Assembly: GCA_963402885.1 (NCBI GenBank)
Contig: OY727094.1
Coordinates: 5,954,501 to 6,018,500 of the forward strand
DNA length: 64,000 nt
Source: Antedon bifida
Taxonomy: Eukaryota > Echinodermata > Crinoidea > Comatulida > Antedonidae
Direction of reading: 5' to 3'
The notes beneath the pieces are model-generated. The model had not been told where the DNA came from and searched no databases. It saw only the letters and a program-made list of their open reading frames with translations. Positions 48,701 to 60,700 of the stretch are shown piece by piece. Position numbers and translations under genes: made by a program. Position 1 is the stretch's first letter; each line of letters opens with the position of its first letter.

Positions 48701-51700
48701 TTTCATAAACTTATCATTTGCATCAAACATTTGTATTCTGTGATTTCCAAAGTCTACAACAATCAGGTTGCCCTCCTTTGTCAGAGCAAGTCCATCTGGG
48801 CAATACATTTCTCCTTCTTTGCTACCTTGTGAACCAAATTGACCAACAAGTTCACCACTATCAACATTAAATTTAAACACACAATGACATATCCAATCTG
48901 TAACATACATGGTTCTAGTTTCCTTATTCACTGTCAATCCACGTGGGTTTTTTAATGTTCCTTTACCAAATGTACGAATTTGTTGAAATTTATCATCACA
49001 CTTGACAACAGTTTTCTGTAGGCAATCACTATACACCATTTGGCCATTACTCATTTGATGTATACGAACAACCTGCACATTGTCTGATATCTCTATTCTA
49101 CCAATGAATGAACATTTTTGATTGAACTTCAATAAGTCTTTACTAAAACTAGTTACAATTAAATTTCCTTCTTTATCTAATATTACATCATTTACTTTTT
49201 GATACTTTTCATGTACTTTAATTAGCTTTTCTATGTTAATATCAGTGGTATGCACAAGTCCTAGCGCTTCCACCTTGATATTCACTGGTGATCCTTTGAT
49301 TTCTTCTCTTCTAGCAGTAATCTTCATCTTCCAATCTCCTTCTTTATGACATCTTACTGTTATTCTGTACTCTCCACTTCCTTTATGTGTCACTTCAGTT
49401 GCTGATTCTTCACCTGATTCATTAATTAAAGTTGCAGCCAATACAGATTCCTCACTTTCTACTGAACTTGAAACAACTTTCACTTCAAATGGCTGTCCTT
49501 TTGTGACTATAATAGGTACTTTATCTTCAGCAACCTCATATGCACATTCAACATTTGACATTTTACCAATGCCTTCCAAATCTATTAATTTATCCAAGTT
49601 TTTAGATGGAATGAAAATAGGGGCTTTTATCTTGATTGATTCATCATACTTTGATTCCAGGGTTTCTTCTTTAACAGCATCAATATTTTCCTCATGAGAT
49701 CTAAGTGTTTCTCTTTCTTCAGGTTTGTTCATCATTGTGTTAATTAATGGCAACATCTCATTAACTTTCAACAGCTTAGAGTCAATATTTTTAACTCTAT
49801 TATCAATAAGCTCTTTGTTTTCTTTGTCAATTTTGTCAAGGTCCATCAACATTGCTCTTGTTTTCTCCTGAGCCTTTTTAATAATATTTTCTTCTTGTAA
49901 TTCAATCGCTGTTCTGCATAATTTTAATTTTAATTCAAAGTCAGATCTTTCTTTCATGAAGCTTTCCCTTGTTCCTTTTAGTTTTTCTTTAATTTCTTCT
50001 GCACTTTTTATAACTTCTGTAGCATTTTGATTAAACTCGTCTACAGCCGTCTCGAATGGAATCACATTATGTTCATTTTGATAACAGCGTAGAACATGTT
50101 CACATTTCTTACATCCACTTTTAAGACAAATTCTGCAATAAAATTCAAGCATGCAGTCCCTGTGATATATGCATTTATGTGGCAGATCTTTACTTTCGCC
50201 TTGAATTTTGTCCAGTGTGTACAATGGGTGGTTTTTCAATACAGGAATGATTTTATGATGTTTAATACATTGTCCACATAGATACATTTGACATTCAGAG
50301 CAGTAGTATTCAGGTTGGTTATCACAGCTTGAGCACTTTGGTGGTTTTTCAGATTCAATATTCCCAACAAATTTAACTTGATAACTTAACATTTCATTGG
50401 TAGTAAGATCTTTCAAATCAAATTGATTTAGGTCATTGTATGTCTTACAACATTTTGGACATTTTATTTTGCCGCTTGTTTTAATCAAACTCTGCAGGCA
50501 ATGAAGACAGTAACTATGGAGGCACTCAAGTGTTTTTGGTTCTGTCAGTCTTTCTAGACAGATTGCACATTCAAGATCATTCTTGTCTAAGAATTGTAAT
50601 GCTTTTTGTTCTGACATCTGTAAAAAATGAAAGTCTATAATTAAAGCTATCTAATAAATATCTTAATATTATGTTATGCGAATATATTGAACAATTTGTG
50701 TAATTTAAAATTGTGCAAGGATAAGTGTACAGATTATTTTGATTATAAAAAAAAAATTTACAGTTAATAATAATAATACTTACTATGATTAAATAAGTTG
50801 TAAGAAACAAAAGTGACAAAAGCAGCTAGACGTTTAAAGGGGGGTTCCGGGTTTAAAATGAATAGTAAAAAATGTAAAATATATTTGTTTGTCTCTTGAA
50901 CGGTAAAAGTTTCAATTTATAAAAGCGCCCAGTGAAGCAGAACGAAGGCTGTGAAATGAGGCCAGATTACAAGTGCAGCTACGGCGATATGACACTGTGT
51001 TACAGAATAGGAAATTCGTAAAATGGTCAATCTTCCGACGACTCGTTATCATTAACCATATCAATTACTTTTGTAAAATTATACTTATCTGATGTAATTT
51101 TAGTCGGTCTTCCCATTTATGAAGTCAATTTTCTATGAAAATTTATCAAAACAGTGAAAACTTAGATATGTTTGCACTTTACGTTTGCCGATTTTCGCAC
51201 TGACTTAGGGAAAGCCTTCAAAATCAATGAAGCGTAACGTATACATTCCTGCTGAGCGAGGAGAGCGAGACGACGATACACGTGCTCTCTCTGCCCATGC
51301 TTGGCATCGTCACGTGATAAGCAGATACAGTATACAATACCAAACTGGTCGGGTCGAGTATACCCCGTCTATAATCACAACATGAACGATGTACAGTATT
51401 TGATTGAAGGTCGACTCGACCTACCGGAATGGTATAGATAACATAGCTCGAATGAGAGAGTTGGAATATTTGTAAACATAAGTATTGCTAATTTTAACAA
51501 GTGTAGCCTATAGTAAAAGGCCTGGTAGTATCAATTCGCATAGGGTCTACTACACTAGCTAGCTCAATTTTTAACTGGGCCGGATCGGCCAGGTCTCCTT
51601 CCTACTACCTGGTCTACTTGCTTGATGCAGTATCCGCTTTTTTGGAGAGTAAACTAGGCCTATTTTAGGCCTACTTAGACGATCGGGACACCATACGTGC

Positions 51701-54700
51701 GGACGGCGATCGGACCTTGTTTTGCCTCAATATTTACAGCCGATTTTGTAAAACGTTTTAGGTTTAGATTGTTTAGGAGTTTGGTTGATAGGATGGATTT
51801 GGATCCACTGAGTTTTGTTATTTATGGGCCAATCGTTTAGTAGTAGGCTAGCTAGGCCCATGATGGGCCCCAATGTTTTAAAACGTAGGGTAGCCATCGT
51901 GGCATGGAATCCCTAGTCAGAATGGCTCTCACCCATGACAAAAACTGATTTAGGCTAGGCCTAGCCTAGTACTTGAAGCCGATAATACGATCTGAACTAT
52001 TCGAGGTATAAAAATAGTATAACTGTATACAATCTATATATAATCTGTACTAAATTTTGTATTTCATTAAATGTCAAATAAATATATGCTACTACTGTTA
52101 TTATTACACTTTAGGCCTAGCTTAGAAAATCTACAAAAAATGTATTTCACAATGATCGGGTGGTCGTCGTTTGACAGGGGAGAGAGATGTAAATTAGTTG
52201 ACAAACACAACGTACATGACGTCGCGAGTTTGGAATCCACTGATGACGTGATTTTGTGAATATCTCATGAATATTAATGAGCTTCCCTAAGCTGCTGAAA
52301 AACAGACTTTCCATGAATTTACCCTAAAATGTATATGAAATTTAATTTTTTTAATTTCTCGTTATTACTTCTTCATTCTGACATGTCTATATTGTTATAA
52401 TATTTTTTATTTAATAAATAAACGATATTTAAAAGCAATTTTAAACCCAGAATCCCCCTTTAAGTATTGTAAAATTTTAGCTAATCTAGGCACAGAAAAC
52501 TAGGAAGTAATATCAAATTCTAAAAATAGTTTGTTGGACTTTCCAAAATATTCAGTAGCTGCTGCTGATTGGCTAATGCAGGGATAATATGTTTAATTTA
52601 TAGAAGAAGGTTTATTTGTGCTTATTTGCAGTATAAAGTCTATTGATCACATTGCTGTCTTGTCTGATTGGTGGGTTCAATGGGAGTGGGTGAAACCATT
52701 ATCAAATGGATGATAACATCACTGATTTAGTAACAGCTATTATTTCCCATATTCAACTCCTTGCCAAAACTGTATCCAAGCATAGTCCTACAGATTTACA
52801 TTTTTAAATAACAAATCATTAAACCTATTACATCACATGATATATTTGTTATTTACAAACCTAAAAAATATAGTGTTCAATTTATGTTTAATTAATAAGA
52901 AACTAAATATAAAAGTTACAATATATAAACTAAAATGCTGAATAATTAGCATATATTGATTTTACCCAGTATACATTATCAATAATTATATATTTTGACT
53001 CTGTTTTCTCCATATTCTGCCACAGCTACTCTCCCTCCATAGATATTATGTTGATCTAATGTAACCCAACATTATTTATTTGTTTTATAAAAACACCATT
53101 TTGTTATCAAATTGCTGTAGTTTATGTCTACTTGATACCAGTATGTTCTCATCACAATCTATGGCTATATTCTGAGGGTAACATAACCATCTATTCTACT
53201 ATGCTCTATGAGAATTCTCATAAATTTACCATTTGGATCAAACAGTTGTATTCTGTTATTCAAATGATCTACAACAATCAGGTTCCGTTCCTTTGTGAGA
53301 GCAACATCACTTGGTAACTTCATTTGACCGTCTTCGCTACCCTCTTCACCAATTTCACCAAGAAAGTCTCCATTATCAACATTAAACTTAGTACACAGTG
53401 AGCTTCTCTGTTGGCCACATACTTGGTTTTAGTTTTCTTATTTACTGTCCAGCCTCCGGGATGTTTTATTATGCAATTTATTGTCACGGAAACAGTTTTG
53501 TTTAAATAAATCACTATAATATTTCCAAAATAATAATTTTAGTTACAAAATTATGTTTTATAATCTTCATATAATGCGCAATTGATTCCCAGGCTTTCAA
53601 AACAATTGATCAGGTGGTCAGCAGGCCTTAATATTTACTTTACATATTTTGATCTCATTCAAAATCTTTATTTTTGTTGAATGTACAAAAAATAAATAAT
53701 AACAAATATGCTTGGTTACATTTGATTAACTTTTATTATTTACTTGATACTATAATTTTTATTATATCTTGTTCATATCTAAGAAATGTTGATTTGATAT
53801 AAAGTTTTACATTATTAACAAATTTAAGTAAATTACTAATTATTCTCAAACAACACAGGTTTGTTGTTTTTCATCAGTAGTATTGAATGTGCATATAGAA
53901 TTTGTTTTTCTGGTAGTTTGCTCAAGTATATAAAATGTGCTATTTAATAATTATATATTTTTATTTTGTTTGATTTCCAGTTTGATACAGCTACCCTTCT
54001 TGGTTTCACAGAGATTATTGCAATTCCATAAGGTTCATCTAATCCACCATCATCATATATTCGTTTGAGAAAAACTCCATTTTGATCAAATAATTGAAGT
54101 TTGTTATTACTTGATACCAAGAGGTTTTCCTCATAATCTATAGCTACATAATGAGGACAGAGAACATGACCATCTTCCTCACCTTTGCCTACAAGAATTT
54201 TCATAAACTTATCATTTGCATCAAACATTTGTATTCTGTGATTTCCAAATTCTACAACAATCAGGTTGCCCTCCTTTGTCAGAGCAAGTCCATCTGGGTA
54301 ATGCATTTCTCCTTTTTTGCTACCTTTTGAACCAAATTGTCCAATAAGTTCACCACTATCAACATTAAATTTAAACACACAATTACATTCCAAATCTGCA
54401 ACATACATGGTTCTAGTTTCCTTATTCACTGTCACTCCACGTGGTTGTTTTAATGTTCTTTTACCAAATGTACGAATTTGTTGAAATTTATCATCACACT
54501 TGACAACAGTTTCGTTTAGGCTATCACTATACACCATTTGGCCATTACTCATTTGATGTATACGAACAACCTCTACATTGTCTGGTATCTCTATTCTACC
54601 AATGAATGAACATTCTTGATTGAACTTCAATAAGTCTTTACTAAAACTAGTTACAATTAAATTGCCTTCTTTATCTAATATTACATCATTTACTTTTTTA

Positions 54701-57700
54701 TCCTTGTTATGTACTTTAAGCTCTCCTATATTATCAATGGTATGCACAAGTCCTATCGCTTCCACCTTGATATTCACTGGTGATCCTTTGATTTCTTCTC
54801 TTCTAGCAGTAATCTTCATCTTCCAATCTCCTTCTTTATGACATCTTCCTGTTATTCTGTACTCTACACTTCCTTGATGTTTCACTTCAGTTGCTGATTC
54901 TTCACCTGATTCATTATATAAAGTTGCAACCAATACAGATTTCTCACTTTCTACTGACCTTGACACAACTTTCACTTCAAATGGCTGTCCTTTTGTGACT
55001 ATAATAGGTACTTTATCTTCAGCAACCTCATATGCACATTCAACATTTGACATTTTACCAATGCCTTCCAAATCTATTAACTTATCCAAGTTTTTAGATG
55101 GAATGAAAATAGGAGCTTTTATCTTGATTGATTCATCATACTTTGATTCCAGGGTTTCTTCTTTAACAGCATCAATATTTTCCTCATGAGATCTAAGTGT
55201 TTCTCTTTCTTCAGGTTTGTTCATCATTGTGTTAATTAATGGCAACATCTCATTAACTTTCAACAGCTTTGAGTCAATATTTTTAACTCTATTATCAATA
55301 AGCTCTTTGTTTTCTTTGTCAATTTTGTCAAGGTCCATCAACATTGCTCTTGTTTTCTCCTGAGCCTTTTTAATAATGTTTTCTTCTTGTAATTCAATCG
55401 CTGTTCTGCATAATTTTAATTTTAATTCAAAGTCAGATCTTTCTTTCATGAAGCTTTCCCGTGTTCCTTTTAGTTTTTCTTTAATTTCTTCCGCACTTTT
55501 TATAACTTCTGTAGCATTTTGATTAAACTCGTCTACAGCCGTCTCGAATGGAATCACATTATGTTCATTTTGATAACAGCGTAAAACGTGTTCACATTTC
55601 TTACATCCACTTTTAAGACAAATTCTGCAATAAAATTCAAGCATGCAGTCCCTGTGATATATGCATTTATGTGGCAGATCTTTACTTTCGCCTTGAATTT
55701 TGTCCAGTGTGTACAATGCGTGGTTTTTCAATACAGGAATGATTTTATGATGTGTAATACATTGTCCACATAGATACATTTGACATTCAGAGCAGTAGTA
55801 TTCAGGTTGCTTATCACAGCTTGAGCACTTTGGTGGTTTTTCAGATTCAATATTCCCAACAAATTTAACTTGATAACTTAACATTTCATTGGTAGTAAGA
55901 TCTTTCAAATCAAATTGATTTAGGTCATCGTACGTCTTACAACATTTTGGACATTTTATTTTGCCGCTTGTTTTAATCAAACTCTGCAGGCAATGAAGAC
56001 AGTAACTATGGAGGCACTTAAGTGTTTTTGGTTTTTTCAGTCTTTCTAGACAGATTGCACATTCAAGATCATTCTTGTCTAAGAATTGTAATGCTTTTTG
56101 TTCCGACATCTGTAAAAAATGAAACAACTAAGTCTATAAATAAAGCTATCTAATAAATATCTATAATATTATGTTATGCGAATATATTGAACAATTTGTG
56201 TAATTTAAAATTGAGCAAGGATAAGTGTACAGATTATTTTGATTATAAAAAAAATGTTACAGTACAATAATAATAATACTTTCTATGATTAAATAAGTTG
56301 TAAGAAAGATGAAACAAAGGTGACAAAATCAGCTAGATGTTAGTATAAATTTGAGCTACCGTAATTTAGGCACAGAAAACCAGGAAGTGATGTCATAGTC
56401 TAAAAATACTTTAGTTTCCAAAATATTCAGTAGCTGTTGCTGATTGGCTAATGCAAGGATAGTTATGTTGTATTTATAGAAGAAGGTTTATTTGTATATT
56501 AAGTGCTTAAATTTTTTTGCACATTTGGCGTATCATAAAATTTTGCGGACCGTGCGGCCGTTCCAAGGCAAAACCACGTAACTCGCATTTTGGTCAATTT
56601 TGAGATTTTTTCATTTGGGGAATTATTACAAATTTTTGAACAACCTGTAAAAATTTCAGGTTTCAGAGATCATTATTTTTAGAGATAGTACCACGTATCT
56701 TTAAGCAAAAAACAAATAATTCTAGTATTTTCCAAGGCAAAACAACGTATCTACCAGATACGTTGTTCTGCCACGGAAATGCATACGATTTTCGCTTCAA
56801 ATTCTCACAATCAGCTAAGTTACGTAATTTTTAGACAGAAACCGCTGATGCATGACAATATGCATAGCAACGATCTCAACTAAAAGTAAAAGATATATTA
56901 AACAATACTAGGCTTATTAGGCTAGACAACTAATTTAATGTATTAAAATTTATTCTAAGAATTAACTATATTTACGAAAAAGTTCAGGCAAGCTTGAAAC
57001 TAGGCTAGGCTATTATTTTTGACAGACCTAGGCCTACCTAATCTAGCCTAGGCCTAGTATCCCAGTACTGTGAATGGAACTAGGCTAGGCCTAGGCTAGT
57101 AGGACGGCCGTTTTTGCATTGTTGTACGTGGGCCTTGTAGTAGCAGGTTAGTACCGTAGTAGGTAGGCTATAACATAATAATGTAAGTCTATATCATAAA
57201 TAGTAGATCAAAATGGCTAAGCCCAGCTTCAAATGCACTCTTTGTTAAGCCAACCTAGTTGGTAGGCATTATTAGTGATTGCAGCCCTCCCTGTTGTTCA
57301 AAAAGAGTTTCAATCCATTGTTTTAAAAATCATCACAGTTACGTTGTTTTGCCATGGAATGACCACAGTTACGTTGTTTTGCCACAGGATATCGCAGTTA
57401 CGTTGTTTTGCCTAAGAAATGACTTTCATTCTATACACGTCATTTCCAAGGCAAAACAACGTATCTGTTAAAAGTGGTAATAACTTTTGATAAAATTGTT
57501 TAAATTATTCAACATTTCGTATTTACTAATAATTATTATTTAGATATACTCATGCAAAATTTCACATCATTACGATAATTTGTTGCTGAAATGCAAACAC
57601 TCAAACTTCAATTCAATTTTTCTCGAAAAGCAACATTTTGTAGTTACGTTGTTTTGCCTTGGAACGGCCGCGTGACCGAAGCACTTCCGCTCTCAATCGA

Positions 57701-60700
57701 TCCGACAAAATCAAAATAAGCTGATCACTTTTTTACTTTATTTTTCAAATAATGATGTAATGTTGATGTAACAACAGGGATATCGATACATTAAATATTG
57801 TATTACAAGCATATTTTCTTTATATAAACTGTATTTTTTTAAATGACAATAGAACTTAATTTTGCAATAGTACCTAATTTGCCGCCTTTAGACGCCAAAT
57901 TAAGTGCGGTACCTAATTTGGCAGTGGTACATAATTTGGTGTGACTCGCCCTTCTGGTTATTTTATTTAATAATGCATAGTCTTTTTGACTTAAACAGTT
58001 AAACCAGATTGAAAGGATTGAAAATTGCGCAAGGATAAGTGCACAGATTATTTTGATTATAAAAAAAAATGTTACAGTACAATAATAATAATACTTACTA
58101 TGATTAAATATAAGAAAGATGAAACAAAGGTGAGAAAAGCAGCTAGACGTTAGTATTGTAAAATTTGAGCTAATCTAGGCACAGAAAACCAGGAAGTGAT
58201 GTCATAGTCTAAAAATAGTTTGTTGGACTTTCCAAAATATTTAGTACCTGCTGCTGATTGGCTAACACAAGGATAATAATGTATTTGTATATTGTTAGTG
58301 CTTATTTGTGTAAAGTTTGATTACTACACAATCCCAGGAAATACTTTTAGAAACAACTTTTTAATACAAAATTAAATTAAAAAAAAAACTGTCTTTTTTT
58401 TATTGTTCAAGTTTCAAATATTCCATAAAAAGAAAGGATTTAACGATTGTTTGCAGTCTAAAGTCTACTGATACACATTGCTGCCTTGTCTGATTGGTGG
58501 GTTCAATGGGAGTGGGTGAAACCATTATCAAATAGGTGATAACATACTGATTTAATAACAGCTATTATTTCCCATATTCAACTCCTTGCCAAAACTGTAT
58601 CCAAGCATATTCATACAGATGTTTACATTTTTCAATAACAAATCATTAAACCTATTACATCACATGATGAAAATATAGTGTTCAATTTATGTTTTAATTA
58701 ATAAGAAACTAAATATAAAAGTTAAGTGCTCTATGAGCTTAAGTGCTCTATGAGCTTGTATGTCTTTCTATAATCTAAAACAAAAAAAGAATTTTTTGTA
58801 ACTTTTGTAACTTATTACTGTTCATTATTATGAATGCATTTCTTTAATCATGGACCATTTGTAAGAACATTATTTTTAATGAAAATGTCATCCATGTAAA
58901 ATAAGTTTATAAATAAATAAAAAATAAATAAATAAAAATGAGAATTCTCATATAAATTTACCATTTGGATCAAACAGTTTTATTCTGTCATTCAAATGAT
59001 TTACAACAATCAGGTTCCGTTCCTTTGCGAGAGCAACATCATTTGGTAACCTCATTTGACCCTCTTTGCTACCCTCTTCACCAATTTCACCAAGAAAGTC
59101 TCCATTTTCAACATTAAACTTAAGTAAACAGTGAGATTCTCTGTTGGATAAGCATATATGGTTTTAATTTGCTTATTTTCTGTCAAGCCTCTGGGATGTT
59201 TTATTATGCAGAAACAGTTTTGTTTAATAAATCAATCTATAATATTTCAAAAATGATAATAAGTTATAAAATTATGTTTTCATTTTCACACTTGTGCTAC
59301 TGTAAACAGCGCATAGAGTCTATTTGTATTTTGCGCAATATAAATTTAAAACTATTAAACCATTAAGATCGTCGTTCTGCATATTTGTATTCGAGATTCA
59401 AAGTCTGACCTTTCTTTAGTTATAGTATCGTTTGTTCCTTTTCAAAACTTCTGTAACATGTTGATAAAACTCATCTACAACTATTTTGAAAGGAATCCCA
59501 TTATGTTCATTTAATAACAACTATTACTGTAGCTCTACAATCAATTGGAGTACCAATTTATACTCTTTATTATTATTTTATCAGGTGCGGCAGCATTGTC
59601 TGGTAGTGTTACACATACTATCTCAACGTCTGTTATTGTTTTTGAACTTACTGGGCAAATAACGCATATTCTTCCTGTTATGGTAAAGTATTTTTTTGTA
59701 CCTTATGGTGCTTATAATTTATTTTATTTCCAAGTTTTGTGTACAATATAATATATATGATTAATTTTATGAGTGCAGGGCTTAAAAATTCACCAAAATA
59801 AACTAGCAATTTTCTTGTAGATTTGTGATATAAATTACTATTTGAAATTTTAAAAACTAGTTAATTTGCTGGTTTTTTTTTTGTAGAATTAGTTAATAAT
59901 TTACCAAAAAAATGTCTTGTTGGCTAGTTGGATTATTTACAGCCCTATATGTTTCCATATGTGCTTCTTCCAAAAACGACCAGGGTAAAGATATATATTC
60001 TAGAGGGCCCCAGTGGAAAGCAGTGATATCACTGACCTGGGATTCCCTCTCTAAATAAGATTAATTAAAAAAAATAAAAAATTATTTATCTTATATCAAT
60101 TATTATTTAATCATCAATTATTCTTTTTACAATCGAACATTTTTTCATTTTTCCTCTTTCAGATTGCTGTATTAATAGCCAACGCAATATCCCAGCTTCT
60201 TCAGCCTTCCATATATGATAGTATTATTCAAATTAAACGTCTTCCATATTTACCTGATATCAGTAGCTCTGGGCCTAGGTACGAATAATAATTTTTTTTG
60301 AGAAATTGAATTTATGGCATTGAATAAGTTAATCCTATGATCGAGTGTAATCCCACCCCCTTTTGGGTAAATTCAAACATAATACTTTGGTAAATCCCAT
60401 TGTTAATTCAAGTATAATCCCATTCCCTGAGACTATACTCAATAATATACAGTGCAGTTCTTTCTTTTAATGTAAAGGATAAATACTTACCACTTATAAT
60501 ACTTTATAGACATATTTTGAGATAACTGGTCAATTCAAGTGATAGAGTATACCCCCAAGAGTCGAATAAGACAAAAATCTCAATTTCGAAAAAAATATAG
60601 TTAAGCCCTTTTCTCAAAGTAAAGTATACAGTTTTGTTTTTTAGAATATATAATATATATGACAGAGTAATCCTATCATTGTGTTTATACCCACCCTAAT

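Larger units (their letters stand above)
41200..59584 (+). other. 18.4 kb CLC intron hosting the TRIM-NHL cluster
   Basis: The phase-1 intron starts at GTAAGT (41200) after GGYAVVG and ends at CAG (59582-59584) before [13 protein letters not shown], with continuous CLC homology across it. Inside, on the minus strand, are three intact TRIM-NHL genes, three decayed copies and several insertions. No other CLC exon is expected or seen inside. Confidence 0.9.

Noticed and set aside
41377-56109. Assembly artefact as sole explanation for three TRIM copies
   Set aside because: The units differ by independent insertions, deletions and point changes, and each has unique flanks, so real duplication is more likely. 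Long reads would settle it.
56110-56127. N-terminal extension MFHFLQ for TRIM copy 3
   Set aside because: It starts at TTG and crosses the splice acceptor conserved in all copies. MSEQKALQ is the shared start.
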